DNA of 64,000 nucleotides, taken from NCBI RefSeq assembly GCF_022530855.2, contig NZ_CP099567.1, positions 1,798,001 to 1,862,000 on the forward strand, written 5' to 3'. The notes below the pieces were generated by a model, which saw only the letters and a program-made list of their open reading frames with translations, was not told where the DNA came from and searched no databases. This DNA comes from Candidatus Vondammii sp. HM_W22. GTDB lineage: Bacteria > Pseudomonadota > Gammaproteobacteria > Chromatiales > Chromatiaceae. Shown one piece after another: positions 9,135 to 19,040 of this stretch. The position numbers and the translations under genes were made by a program. Position 1 is the first letter of the stretch, and each line of letters begins with the position of its first letter.

Positions 9135-9505
9135 GACAATAGCTCTATCAATATAGCGAAAATAGGCGCGGAGATCATCACTGCCAAGGCAGATAGTCTA
9201 CCGCTCTTTTTATCGACGCCAATCTGGAAATCAATTAGTAGAAAACGTATGCCGGCCAACAGGTGGTGTATCAGTGCCCAAAGTACAACAAACAGAACCA
9301 ATCTGACCAGCCATTGGTCAAAAAACGCCATGGTATCGGCAAACCCTTCAGCGCCAGAGAGAGAACGATCCAGAACGTAGACTAAATAGGGAATACCCAA
9401 AATCATCATGACGCCGCTGGTACGGTGACCCACCGACATGATGGCGGTCATGGGGAATCGAAATTGAAGCAGGTTTAGAAAAACAGGCCGGTTTTTATGC
9501 ATCAT
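9131..9505 (-). CDS. sdhC: Succinate dehydrogenase cytochrome b556 subunit SdhC
   Basis: 124 residues with three membrane helices. The N terminus RPVFLNLLQFRFPMTAIMSVGHRTSG is typical: the SxxHRxSG motif contributes to the quinone site, and HHLLAGIRFLLID supplies the haem ligand. The start may be the ATG at 9505 or the next codon at 9502. First gene of the sdh operon; the upstream 430 bp carry no recognisable gene and probably contain its promoter. Confidence 0.92.
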   Translation of the reverse strand: MMHKNRPVFLNLLQFRFPMTAIMSVGHRTSGVMMILGIPYLVYVLDRSLSGAEGFADTMAFFDQWLVRLVLFVVLWALIHHLLAGIRFLLIDFQIGVDKKSGRLSALAVMISAPIFAILIELLS

Positions 9506-9940
9506 AGGATTTATCTCTCGGTCTCAGCCTATAGGTCTGTAGGAGCCTTTGATCAATTCATGAACCGCTGCCTGACGGCTAAAATCTTCCGGCCCTGCGT
9601 TGATAATCTTGGTAACAGCCAGCTACTACCGGCAATTTTCGCCTTGATCCGGAAGATTTCAACTCATCACCCATCCGACCCAGAATCAATTAGAGGCTCT
9701 CTTAAAACTCGGATCAAAAAGAACCGACTCTTAAGTATAGCCATTTGTGCCCTATTGAGAAGAAATAAATTTATACTTCCATAGAATTTTCTATGGTCAT
9801 GCTGTTTATTGCTAATAAATTTTCATTTTTGTCAGTTCTTAACAAATCCTTACATAACTAGGGTTTAGAGCAACACAGCCACTTCAAGTCGCTATCAGCC
9901 ACTCGAGTTCCGAACTTTCTATGATCATTCTGCCGCTCAT
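9506..9940. other. Non-coding stretch upstream of sdhC
   Basis: No gene is supported here. The distal half is AT-rich and could hold the sdh promoter, but I cannot pick out a convincing -35/-10 pair. The left boundary of IS debris is somewhere near 9940. Confidence 0.4.
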
Positions 9941-11750
9941 TACAAGTGGCTAAGCTTTATCAGCAAGCAAAGTCTGTCTCCAACGACCATTGACACTTTT
10001 AAACTCACACCAAGCAGCCACTACCAATCGCCTAATCAAAAATCTTGCCTTGGCTATCTTACTACGATAACGCACATCCTGTGATCGCTCGTACAATTGC
10101 AGAGTTGACTACATCCGTTCAAAATGAGCAATTCGCTTGGGTGTATATTTCTCACCATATTTACAGGGTTGCCCACGCTGACCTTGTTTTCTCTTTGGCG
10201 GTTCTTCATGACGAGTATCTCTACAAACCTGCCCGATAACACAAAACCCGCGCTGCTCCATTGATTCAATAAAACAATGGCGCATAAACCAGCTATCCAC
10301 TAGAACTCTTAACTTTTAACCCCTGAAATAAGCTGCATACAGCCTGGACCAATGTATTTGCCGCTACCAGTTTCCCTGTATTGCCTGTACTCGGTGTCAG
10401 GCGGGACAGTAGGTGGTAATGCTATTGCATCACCTCCCCCTTCACTATACAAACCAGACTTACAAGCTATAATCAAATCTGTTGTATGGCCTCGTCCGGC
10501 ATGCCTTGGGATTGATCGGTTTCTACATCTCTCGCCATCCTTGAATACTCCCTCGACTACATCAGCCAGTAGCCTGCATCCCCTCAATCGCTGCCACTTC
10601 TTTTCTGCTATCGTCCTCAGCTTCCAAGCCATGGCCAGCGTTATCTTCCGGCTGTCGCAGTTCTTGGTTTTTGTCGTCCTCAGACGCACTTAGCGAACAC
10701 CGACTCTATTGGATTCGTCGTCCGTATATGCTGCCAGTGTGGTGCTGGGAAGTCATAAAATGCCAGCATCGACTCCCTATCCTTCTCCAGGCATTCCATA
10801 GCAACAGGATACTTGCCCTCAAAGCGCCTGACACAGCTACCGTGAGCCTTCAGGACGGATGCTCTCGGCCATCCAGATTCATGCAGCGCCTCTTTGATCC
10901 GGTCTGGGTACCTTACCTAGCACGTTCGCCGTCTCTGGTCATTTCTTCGCAGCTGCCTTCCAGCGGTCATCCATCCTGGCGTTGAACCTAATGCCCTGGC
11001 TTGAACGGTCACGCACCTTCGGTATTTTGACTGAATATCGCCTAGGCCTGTTTGGATACTGCGTTCAGGCAGGTAGCCATTGCGTACAATAGTCTGCTTT
11101 CCATCTACTCGTTCTGACCTAAACTGCTCCAGTAATTCAGCTAATTCTGCCTCTACAGCATTCATCAGCCGCTTCTGTGCCCAAGCCTTGAGGAGCCCAT
11201 TCAATATATCGCCGGATGGAGTATTCAGCTCAATAAGATTACCATCACTCATGCGGTATATCCCTCTGTTGGTTGATCTGCTAAGATCAACCAACAGAGG
11301 GCACCGCTTCTCTTATTCAGCCCATACACCAGAAGCGAGCATAGCTTCCAGACTTACCCAGCATTGTCCTCACACATCTTGCGCAAGATCAGGTTTGTTC
11401 CCGTGTCGATGATGGATCCTTGTTGCCGGGTGCTTTTTTAGAAGCCCGGAGCGTCAATGTGTCGCCAATTGCATGGTCCTCGCTATTCTCAGTATGAGTC
11501 GGACAAATGACCGTGCTAAGGTCAACCATGACCATCTGCCATTTTGTAACCATTTGTAGTAGCTGGTCCAATGGCTTCGCATACCCAGCATCAAATAGGC
11601 ATCAGTTATAAAACCCGCAGAGACAGGCATCGAGCCAATAAGTAACCCAATGAAAGTACCGGCAGATCCTAGGGGTAACGCTTTGCACAACAATGTTATC
11701 CAATGGAACAGCTCGCGGGGGATATTACCGTATCCTGTTGTGTTCATAGC
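9941..11750 (-). mobile_element. DDE transposase gene remnant split by a second IS (outer element)
   Basis: The minus strand encodes the N-terminal part of a DDE-superfamily transposase at about 11300-11747 (GNIPRELFHWITLLCKALP, MRSHWTSYYKWLQNGRWSWL, then DTLTLRASKKAPG). A downstream part of the same protein is at about 9945-10310 (DSWFMRHCFIESMEQRGF, PPKRKQGQRGQPCKYGEKYTP, AKARFL..LVVAAWCEFK). The two halves are separated by about 1 kb of IS256-type sequence. Several frameshifts and a missing C terminus show it is dead. The family resembles IS701/IS4-like DDE transposases; the exact family is uncertain. Confidence 0.65.
10311..11299 (-). mobile_element. IS256-type remnant (type B) nested in the element above
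   Basis: Minus-strand IS256 transposase in pieces. The N terminus is at 11294-10990 (LIELNTPSGDILNGLL, AQKRLMNAVEAELAELLEQF, RNGYLPERSIQTGLGDI). An NPIESV-like stretch lies near 10715 and the C terminus at about 10690-10540 (AEKKWQRLRGCRLLADVVEGV). The central catalytic part is deleted and the rest is frameshifted. Closest relative in the window is the element at 57952-59004. Confidence 0.75.
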
Positions 11751-11856
11751 GGCCTCCAGAAGACCTACTCCTCTTCATGAAGGCGCGGCAACGCTTGAAC
11801 TGCTGTCATGTCAAGCTTTTTATGCAGTCTTCGGGTTTTATCCTCCTGAAACTCTG

Positions 11857-12990
11857 GGGCATCTCTGATTAATTTAGATCAATCGTATACCATTGATCTA
11901 TAGATCACCAGTTCCAGGAAAACGATGAAACAGCAAAGCTTAGAAGCTCGGGGCTTTGAAAAATACCGAAAAAAGACCCGCAAGGAGCAGTTCTGGATGA
12001 GATGGAGCAAATCATTCCCTGGAAGGAGCTTGGCGAGGTCATAGCACCCTGTTACCCAAATCCGAAGGGCGCGGGGTGGAAAGCCCGTTGGTCTGGAGCA
12101 CATGCGGCGCATCCACTTTCTACAGCACTGGTTTGAACTCTCTGATCCCGCAGCGGAAGAAGCGCTTCATGATTTACGTGCCATGGGTAAGTTCGTCAGT
12201 ATCGACCTAAGTAATGAGCCCGTACCGGATGAAACAACCATCTGCAATTTTTGCCATCTGATGGAAAGGAATAGTCTTGGGGATGAGCTGTTTCGTTTGG
12301 TCAATGTTTACCTGGCCGAGAATGGTATGAAGCTCAACCCGGGAACCCTTGTTGATGCCACGATCATCACAACGAAGAACAAAGAGATAAACCGTAATCC
12401 GGATATGCATCAAACCCACAAAGGCAATCAATGGTACTCTTGGCATGAAGGCCTAATATTGGCGTGGACTGATCCACTCAATTGCTGTGACACCGGCCAA
12501 TATCCATGATTCGCAGGTATTGGAAGACCTGTTGCATGGAAACGAAACCCGCGTACGGGGAGATTCTGCCTATGCAGGACAGAAAGATAAACTGACCAAG
12601 CATGCGCCAAAGGCCAAAGATTTTACCCCGAAGAAAGCCTGTCGTAATCGACAATTAACTGGACAGGAGCCATCAGCGAATCGATACAAATCGAGAACGC
12701 GCGCCAGAGTAGAGCATGTATTCGGTGTAATGAAGCAGCAGTTTGGTTTTAACAAGGTTCGCTATCGAGAGCTTGAGAAAAATACCCATTGTGTGTTTAT
12801 CAAGTGTGCCTTGATTAATCGGGTACTGGCTAAGCGGTATTTATTAGCCATATCATAGGCAAGTTGCGGCTGAAAGACCCGGAATAGCCAAAATTAAGGT
12901 CAAATCCGAGAATAACGCAGGTTGTTTTTACAAATATTCAAGATTGGATGGCAGGCGAAATGAAAAACTCTAATTTTTCAGACCATCCCT
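11857..12990 (+). mobile_element. IS5-family element (type 1), copy 1, broken transposase
   Basis: Full-length but decayed IS5-group element. The ends are imperfect inverted repeats (GGGCATCTCTGATTAA at the left; AGGGATGGTCTGA read inward from the right). The transposase starts at 11925 (MKQQSLEARGFEKYRKKTRK), then shifts frame near 11993, 12080 and 12450. Recognisable blocks are FLQHWFELSDPAAEEALHDL (12117-12176), HEG/DSQVLEDLLHGNETRV and RARVEHVFGVMKQQFGF. Its right end lies 60 bp upstream of the ETF-QO pseudogene. Confidence 0.85.
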
Positions 12991-13051
12991 AAATATAATG
13001 ACGTTAACATCAATATAACTCAGGGACATTAAGCACCAAAGAGATGTCGTC

Positions 13052-14674
13052 GTGGAACGTGAATCGATGGAATTTGATGTAGTAATTGTGGGGACTGGGC
13101 CTGCCGGTCTTGCTGCAGCTATTCGTCTGGCGCAGTTGGGCCAGGAACAGAGCCGTGAGCTTTCGATCTGCGTGGTTGAAAAAGGGTCTGAAGTAGGTGC
13201 CCATATCCTGTCCGGTGCCATTTTGGAGACAAGAGCCCTTGATGAGCTGATTCCCGACTAGAAAGCACGTGGCGCGCCACTGGATACCCCCGCGACTAAC
13301 GACCGTTTTTTGTTTCTGACAAAGAAACACGCTATCACTATGCCCACCCCAGATGCGCAATAAGGGCAACTATATTGTCAGCCTGGGCAACGTCTGCCGC
13401 TGGCTCGGTGAGCAGGCAGAGGCCATGGGGGTTGAGATATTCCCCGGATTTGCCGCAGCCGAAGTACTCTACAAGGAGAGTGGCCAGGTTCGTGGCATCG
13501 CAACCGGTGATATGGGGGTTGGCGCAGATGGTGAGCCAACGGCTAATTTTGAACCGGGAATAGAGCTTTTGGGCCGCCAAACGATTTTCTCAGAAGGTTG
13601 TAGGGGCTCGCCGACCAAGACACTGACAGAGAAATTCAACCTCCGGGAGGGGGTGGACCCTCAATCCTACGGTATTGGTATCAAAGAGATTTGGGAAGTG
13701 CAGCCGGAGAAGCACAAGGAGGGCAGCATTATGCACTCCATCGGCTGGCCTCTAGACAGTAAAACCTATGGGGGATCATTTCTCTACCATTTGTCAGACA
13801 GTCAAGTATCAGTCGGGTTTGTGATCGGTCTGGATTACCAGAATCCCCATCTCAACCCGTTCGAAGAGTTTCAACGCTTCAAGACTCATCCGGCTGTCCG
13901 CCCTCTCTTCGAGGGTGGCAGACGTATCAGCTACGGTGCACGCTGTCTTTCTGAAGGTGGATTTCAATCCATCCCCAAGCTTACCTTTCCAGGGGGGGTG
14001 TTGGTAGGTGATAGCGCCGGCTTCCTCAATGTATCCAAGCTCAAGGGCACTCACACGGCGATGAAAAGTGCCATGTTAGCAGCCGAAGCGATTTTCAACG
14101 CACTGCCGGATGAGGGCATTCACGAGATAACCACCTACCCGAAACAGCTTGCCAAGAGCTGGGTCTGGGATGAGTTGAGCAAGGTACGAAATTTGCGGCC
14201 AGGATTTCAGAAAGGCCTCTGGTTCGGACTCGTCTATGCAGCCCTAGAGACTTATCTGTTCCGTGGCAAAGCACCCTGGACCCTTCACAACCATGCCGAT
14301 CACGAACAGTTGGGCAAGGCCAATGATTTCCCAAAAATAGACTACCCAAAACCGGATGGCAAGGTGACCTTCGACCGGTTCTCTTCAGTCTATATATCGA
14401 ATACCAACCATGAAGAGAACCAGCCGGTCCATCTGTGCCTGAAAGATACCAGGGTGCCGATCAGTATCAATCTGAACCTCTATGATGCTCCGGAACAACG
14501 CTACTGCCCGTCCGGGGTTTATGAAATCATTGATGAGGGCGATAAAGGGCCGGTATTGCAAATCAATGCCCAGAATTGTGTCCACTGCAAGACATGCGAT
14601 ATCAAGGATCCGCCGCAGAATATTAACTGGGTGGTACCCGAAGGCGGCGGTGGGCCTAATTTCCAAATATGTAG
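13052..14674 (+). pseudogene. Electron transfer flavoprotein-ubiquinone oxidoreductase, inactivated
   Basis: ETF-QO passes electrons from ETF (fatty-acid and amino-acid oxidation) to ubiquinone. It would start with GTG at 13052 (MERESMEFDVVIVGTGPAGL, the FAD fold). Codon 13259-13261 is TAG where the family has Trp (PDWKARGAPLD), and the reading frame shifts near 13347 ([11 protein letters not shown]). From 13353 the remaining protein is well conserved, through the [20 protein letters not shown] motif to the C-terminal [4Fe-4S] motif [16 protein letters not shown]. The end has a further one-base loss: restoring it gives PNF-PNM-stop at 14674. Three lesions make a functional product unlikely. 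ETF subunits are not in the window. Confidence 0.9.
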
Positions 14675-14675
14675 T

Positions 14676-14709
14676 CCTCCCGGGATCACGCAGCATGAAT
14701 CCCGAGAGG
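14676..14709 (+). terminator. Hairpin after the ETF-QO stop
   Basis: CCTCCCGGGAT (14676-14686) pairs with ATCCCGAGAGG (14699-14709) right after the ancestral stop codon, consistent with the native terminator; there is no clear T tract. Confidence 0.45.
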
Positions 14710-14723
14710 GTGGCTGCAGCAAC

Positions 14724-17075
14724 ACACCGAATACATGCCTACTCTGGCGCGCGTTCCGGATTTGTATCGATTCGCTGATGGCTCCTATCCAGTTAATTGT
14801 CGATTACGACAGGCTTTCTTCGGGGTAAAATCTTTGGCCTTTGGCGCATGCTTGGTCAGTTTATCTTTCTGTCTTGCATAGGCAGAATCTCCCCGTACGC
14901 GGGTTTCGTTTCCATGCAACAGGTCTTCCAATACCTGCGAATCATGGATATTGGCCGGTGTCACAGCAATTGAGTGGATCAGTCCACGCCAATATAGGCC
15001 TTCATGCCAAGAGTACCATTGATTGCCTTTGTGGGTTTGATGCATATCCGGATTACGGTTTATCTCTTTGTTCTTCGTTGTGATGATTGTGGCATCAACA
15101 AGGGTTTTCCGGTTGAGCTTCATACCATTCTCGGCCAGGTAAATATTGACCAAGCGAAACAGCTCATCCCCAAGACTATTCCTTTCCATCAGATGGCAAA
15201 AATTGCAGGTGGTTGTTTCATCCGGTACGGGCTCATTACTCAGGTCGATACTGACGAACTTACCCATGGCACGTAAATCATGAAGCGCTTCTTCCGCTGC
15301 GGGATCAGAGAGTTCAAACCAGTGCTGTAGAAAGTGGGTGCGCCGCATGCGCTTTAGACCAATGGGCTTTCTACCCGCGCCCTTCGGATTTGGGTAATTA
15401 GTCGCCCCTGAAATATTCATAACGCAATGATTTATATAAAATAAGCGTCTAAATTTAATAAAATAAACGTCCGAGAAATGGGTAAAAGCAGAGAAAAACT
15501 GGACGAAACAGAGGTGGATAATTGAGCAAAGCCAAGACAGCCAATCCCAACCAGCAAAGTTTCCTGCACCAGAACTTACTGGATCAGCTGAACCCCAAGC
15601 ATCCACTTTTGCTATTGGCCAGACAGATAGACTGGTCATATTTTGATGCTGAATTTGCCCCGCTTTATTCTCATCTTGGAAAGCTCTCAAAACCCATCCG
15701 CCTAATGGTGGGCCTCTCGATACTCAAGCATCTGGAAGACCTCAGTGACGAGGTTCTGATTCAACGCTGGATACAAAATCCCTACTACCCGAGTTTTACG
15801 GGTGAGATCGAATTCCAATGGCAACTTCCTTGTGACCCCTCCGACCTGACTTACTTCAGAAAGCGTATTGGCAACGAAGGTTTTGAAAAGGTCCTGGCTG
15901 CCTCTATCGCCTTACATCAAGAAAAGGCGATCGAAGATGAAATGTGTATCGACACTACCGTACAAGAGAAAAACATTACCTTTCCAACTGATGCAAAGCA
16001 GTACCGAAAGATACACGGGCAGTTACTCAAGATGGCCCGAGCAGAAGGTATCGTGCTCAGTCGAAGCCATGAGAAGGAAGTAAAAATTCTCAAGCTCCCC
16101 ACCCGATTTGCCACACATCCGAGGAATCGTAAAAAGGCACGTAAGGCCGTCAAGCGATTAAAGACCATCAGCGGCCGATTACTGCGTGAAATACAGCGTA
16201 AGATGACCGCAGAACAACAGAAATTCTATGCAGAAAAGTTCGCCCTGTACCAGCGCATGCTGAATCAGAAGCGTGCTGATAAAAACAAGTTGTACAGCCT
16301 ACATGAACCTCATGTTTACTGTATGAGCAAAGGCAAGGCCCAGCAGCGTTATGAGTTTGGCACCAAGGCATCAATTACCACCACAAGGGACGCGGGCATT
16401 GTGATTGGTGCCCTGGCTTTTGAGAAGAATGTATTTGATGGTCACACCGTACCTGAGGTCTTGGCACAGGTGAAACGTCTCATCAATCGAGCACCCAAAG
16501 TGGGTATTGCTGATCGAGGTTATCGGGGCAAATCAAAGGTTAATGACACCCAGATAGTAACGCCAAAGCCTGCTAGGAGGAATACCTCAGGAGAAGCCAT
16601 GTGGCATTAGCCAGAAAACGTTTCAGAAGACGAGCTGGCATTGAGCCTGTGGTCACTTAAAGAGTGACCACAGGCTAAAAAGGAACTTTCTTAAAGGTTT
16701 TTCCGGGGATCAGATTAACTTGTCTTATGGCGGCGGCTGCCTTCAACTTCAGAAAATGGATGAGGGAGGTTCTTTTTGTGCTGAAAAATATCATGTCCAT
16801 ACTGTTGTTCCTGTTTGCAAAACAGAAACAACAGTATTATTAAGTGCCTAGAATAAATATTTCAGGGTCGACTAAGTAGGGTGCTATGACCTCGCCAAGC
16901 TCCTTCCAGGGGATGATTTGCTCCATCTCATCCAGAAAATGCTCTCCTTGTGGGTCTTTTTTCGGTATTTTTCAAACCCCCTGACTTCTAATGCTTTGCT
17001 GTTTCACCGTTTTCCTGGAACTGGTGATCTTATAGATCAATGGTATACGATTTCTTTAGTTAATCGGAGGTGCCC
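14724..17075 (-). mobile_element. IS5-family element (type 1), copy 2, split by an IS1182-like insertion
   Basis: Minus-strand copy of the same IS5 type as 11857-12990. Its left-end repeat and N terminus are at 17075-16876 (GGGCACCTCCGATTAA; FLDEMEQIIPWKELGEVIAP) and the rest of the transposase at about 15397-14724 (YPNPKGAGRKPIGLKRM, FLQHWFELSDPAAEEALHDL, DSQVLEDLLHGNETRVRGDS). The frame is interrupted between APY and PNPKG by the 1.48 kb element at 15398-16875. The C-terminal end is deleted: similarity stops at 14724, at the hairpin of the ETF-QO pseudogene. Confidence 0.85.
15398..16875 (+). mobile_element. IS1182-like (IS5/IS1182 group) element nested in IS5 copy 2
   Basis: The ends are good inverted repeats: TTAGTCGCCCCTGAAATATT at 15398 and the inverse of CGACTAA-type TTAGTCGACCCTGAAATATT at 16875. 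The transposase starts at about 15522 (KTANPNQQSFLHQNLLDQLN; LARQIDWSYFDAEFAPLYSH; KPIRLMVGLSILKHLEDLSDE; LPCDPSDLTYFRKRIG). It is open to about 16550, then the C-terminal DDE region shifts frame several times (RKRFRRRAGIEPV, HLKSDHRLKRNFLKG), so it is probably inactive, but it is the least decayed element in this cluster. Confidence 0.85.
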
Positions 17076-17303
17076 TAAAGCGATCTCAACGTTGATCTAG
17101 ATCTTGAGTTCGTCGGTCTTGTAGAGGGGTACTGTATATGGTGCGCACGTTTGCCGGAAAAAAGGAGGATGCGTAGCAAGCCATCCCTCTACTGCTCATT
17201 AATCATAAATTGCGTACCAGAGTGCATTGTAATGCAGGTTAGCCCTCCCTGTACAACCTGTAGTATCCTTCCTCAATGGCATAACCTCCAAGGAGAAAAA
17301 CAC
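17076..17303. other. Upstream region of thrH
   Basis: Native sequence between the IS5 end and thrH. I see no gene; the AAGGAG ribosome-binding site of thrH is at 17290-17295. Confidence 0.4.
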
Positions 17304-17915
17304 GTGGAAATCGCCTGCCTTGATCTAGAAGGTGTTCTGATTCCTGAAATCTGGACCAGCTTCGCTGAGCGTACCGATGTTGAGGAGCTGAAAGCCACCA
17401 CCCGGGATATCCCCGATTATGACGTGTTGATGAGACAGCGCCTGGATATTCTTAAAACACACAAACTCGGGCTACCTGATATTCAGGAAGTCATCGACGG
17501 TATGGAACCACTGGAGGGTGCCCGGGAATTTCTTGATTGGCTCAGGGAAAGATTCCAGGTCGTCATTCTCTCGGATACTTTCTACGATTTTGCCGCACCG
17601 TTCATGCGCCAGTTGGGCCATCCCACACTGCTTTGTCACAAACTAAGCATTGATAACCAGGGCTTTGTCACTGACTACCATATCCGTCAGAAGGATCCGA
17701 AGCGTCAATCGATAAAGGCCTTCCACAGCCTCAATTTCAGGGTCATCGCCGCCGGGGACTCCTACAACGACACTACGATGCTGTCAGAGGCAGACCGGGG
17801 CATTCTGTTCCGTCCACCGCAGAATGTCATTGATGAGTTTCCACAGTTTCCCGTGGTTAATGACTACGACAGATTCAGAGCTGAATTCAAAAAAGCGAGC
17901 AATAGAGATCTTTAG
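17304..17915 (+). CDS. thrH: Phosphoserine phosphatase/homoserine phosphotransferase ThrH
   Basis: HAD-superfamily enzyme that dephosphorylates phosphoserine and can transfer phosphate to homoserine. The GTG at 17304 was chosen for AAGGAG eight bases upstream and the family N terminus MEIACLDLEGVLIPEIW, whose first catalytic Asp is in DLEG. Motif II is VVILSDTFYDF, and motif III/IV are KRQSIKAF and VIAAGDSYNDTTML. 203 residues, full length and intact despite IS sequence within 230 bp upstream and a repeat immediately downstream. Confidence 0.93.
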   Translation: MEIACLDLEGVLIPEIWTSFAERTDVEELKATTRDIPDYDVLMRQRLDILKTHKLGLPDIQEVIDGMEPLEGAREFLDWLRERFQVVILSDTFYDFAAPFMRQLGHPTLLCHKLSIDNQGFVTDYHIRQKDPKRQSIKAFHSLNFRVIAAGDSYNDTTMLSEADRGILFRPPQNVIDEFPQFPVVNDYDRFRAEFKKASNRDL

Positions 17916-17917
17916 TT

Positions 17918-18020
17918 AGTCGTCCCTGACAGTATTAGGCTGTAGGGTCTGGTTCCTTGAACCTTTTAGATCTGATTCTCCGCCCATTCCTTGGAATAAT
18001 CATTCGATTTCCCGCTAACA
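17918..18020. repeat. Short dispersed repeat, copy 2
   Basis: Starts TTAGTCGTCCCTGA and ends ATTTCCCGCTAA. It aligns with 5398-5473 at both ends (including GAATAATCATTCGAT just before the end) but has about 25 extra internal bases. It lies directly after thrH. Confidence 0.45.
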
Positions 18021-18179
18021 TTATTCAAGCACAATAAAACCAAGCCAATAACTTGGCTAAACTGCATCCCGGTGCCACCAAAACCACATTATTAACCCGG
18101 TGGACATTTACATATTGGTATAATGCTTACATGAAAAGACTCTTCCCCTAATTGAGTGGGTAGACTAACGTACCCCTCT

Positions 18180-18744
18180 ATGAGAGATAAAGATCTATAC
18201 GCCCAGATCCTGGGTATCAAGGGCCATTGGTAAGCTAGCAGTTCTGTCAGAGAGAGAGGTAACGGTACACGTTGAGCAGGAGGCAGACGCCAAGCAATGT
18301 TGTTCAACCTGTGGGCAGATCTCACCGGGCTATGACTCACGCAAGCGCCGCTGGCAGAATCGAGCTCTGGATTTACTGCAATGTTTGAGGCGCTGGTGGT
18401 CGATTGGTTGAAAGAGGCGTCCATCTCGGCAGTCTCCCGATTGATGAGGCTGAGCTGGAATGCCATTGATGGAATTATGCAGCGAGCGGTTAAGCGAGGA
18501 CTGGCACGTAGAACAGAGATTAGCCCAAGACGTATAGGTGTTGATGAGACGGTCTTTAAAACGTCATGATTATGTAACAGTCTTATCAGACCAGGATGCA
18601 GATATAGTGCTACACGTGGGCAGTGACCGCAAAAAGGCGATGCTCAAAGCATGGTACGAAGGTTTGACAGAGGAGCAGCGAGAAACGATAGAGAGTGTCT
18701 CCATGGATATGTGGCCAGCCTTTGTCAATGCCACACTGAAATGA
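18180..18744 (+). mobile_element. ISL3-family transposase remnant
   Basis: The plus strand starts with MRDKDLYAQILGI and a zinc-finger-like CCSTCGQISPGYDSRKRRW. After a deletion it continues with MFEALVVDWLKEASISAVSR, RLSWNAIDGIMQRAVKRGLA, IGVDET, SDQDADIVLHVGSDR and ESVSMDMWPAFVNATL. These are the ISL3 order and motifs. Frame changes near 18230, 18375 and 18555 and the missing C-terminal half show it is inactive. Confidence 0.8.
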
Positions 18745-18866
18745 ATAGCCCCCATGACTTTAGACCACTCCGCTATTCATTTTGAAACGGTCTTCGTACT
18801 GCTGGGGTGGAAGCAAACCGTTTGTACTATGTCTGCGTGTCGAGTTGTAAAACAATTCAATGTAAT
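18745..18866 (-). mobile_element. IS3-family transposase C-terminal fragment
   Basis: Minus strand reads FNYIELFYNSTRRHSTNGLL, the usual C-terminal end of IS3 OrfB (FxYIExFYNxxRRHS). It abuts the ISL3 remnant with no spacer. Confidence 0.65.
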
Positions 18867-19030
18867 TAAAGAGACTGTTCAAAATATTGTGTCAACGTAA
18901 AAGCACTCAATCCATATCATCACAGATCAAGCCTACCTTCGAAGAAGATAGCCAGTTGAGACAAGGTCAGGTTCCAGTTGCGAATGGGCATCGTCCATTT
19001 CTTACTGGCGTTCTGAATGCTAAGGTATAA
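18867..19030 (-). mobile_element. IS256-like transposase C-terminal fragment
   Basis: Minus strand encodes [27 protein letters not shown] and a stop at 18920, the C-terminal end of an IS256-type transposase distinct from the type-A copies in this window. Confidence 0.65.
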
Positions 19031-19040
19031 TAACTCCTGA

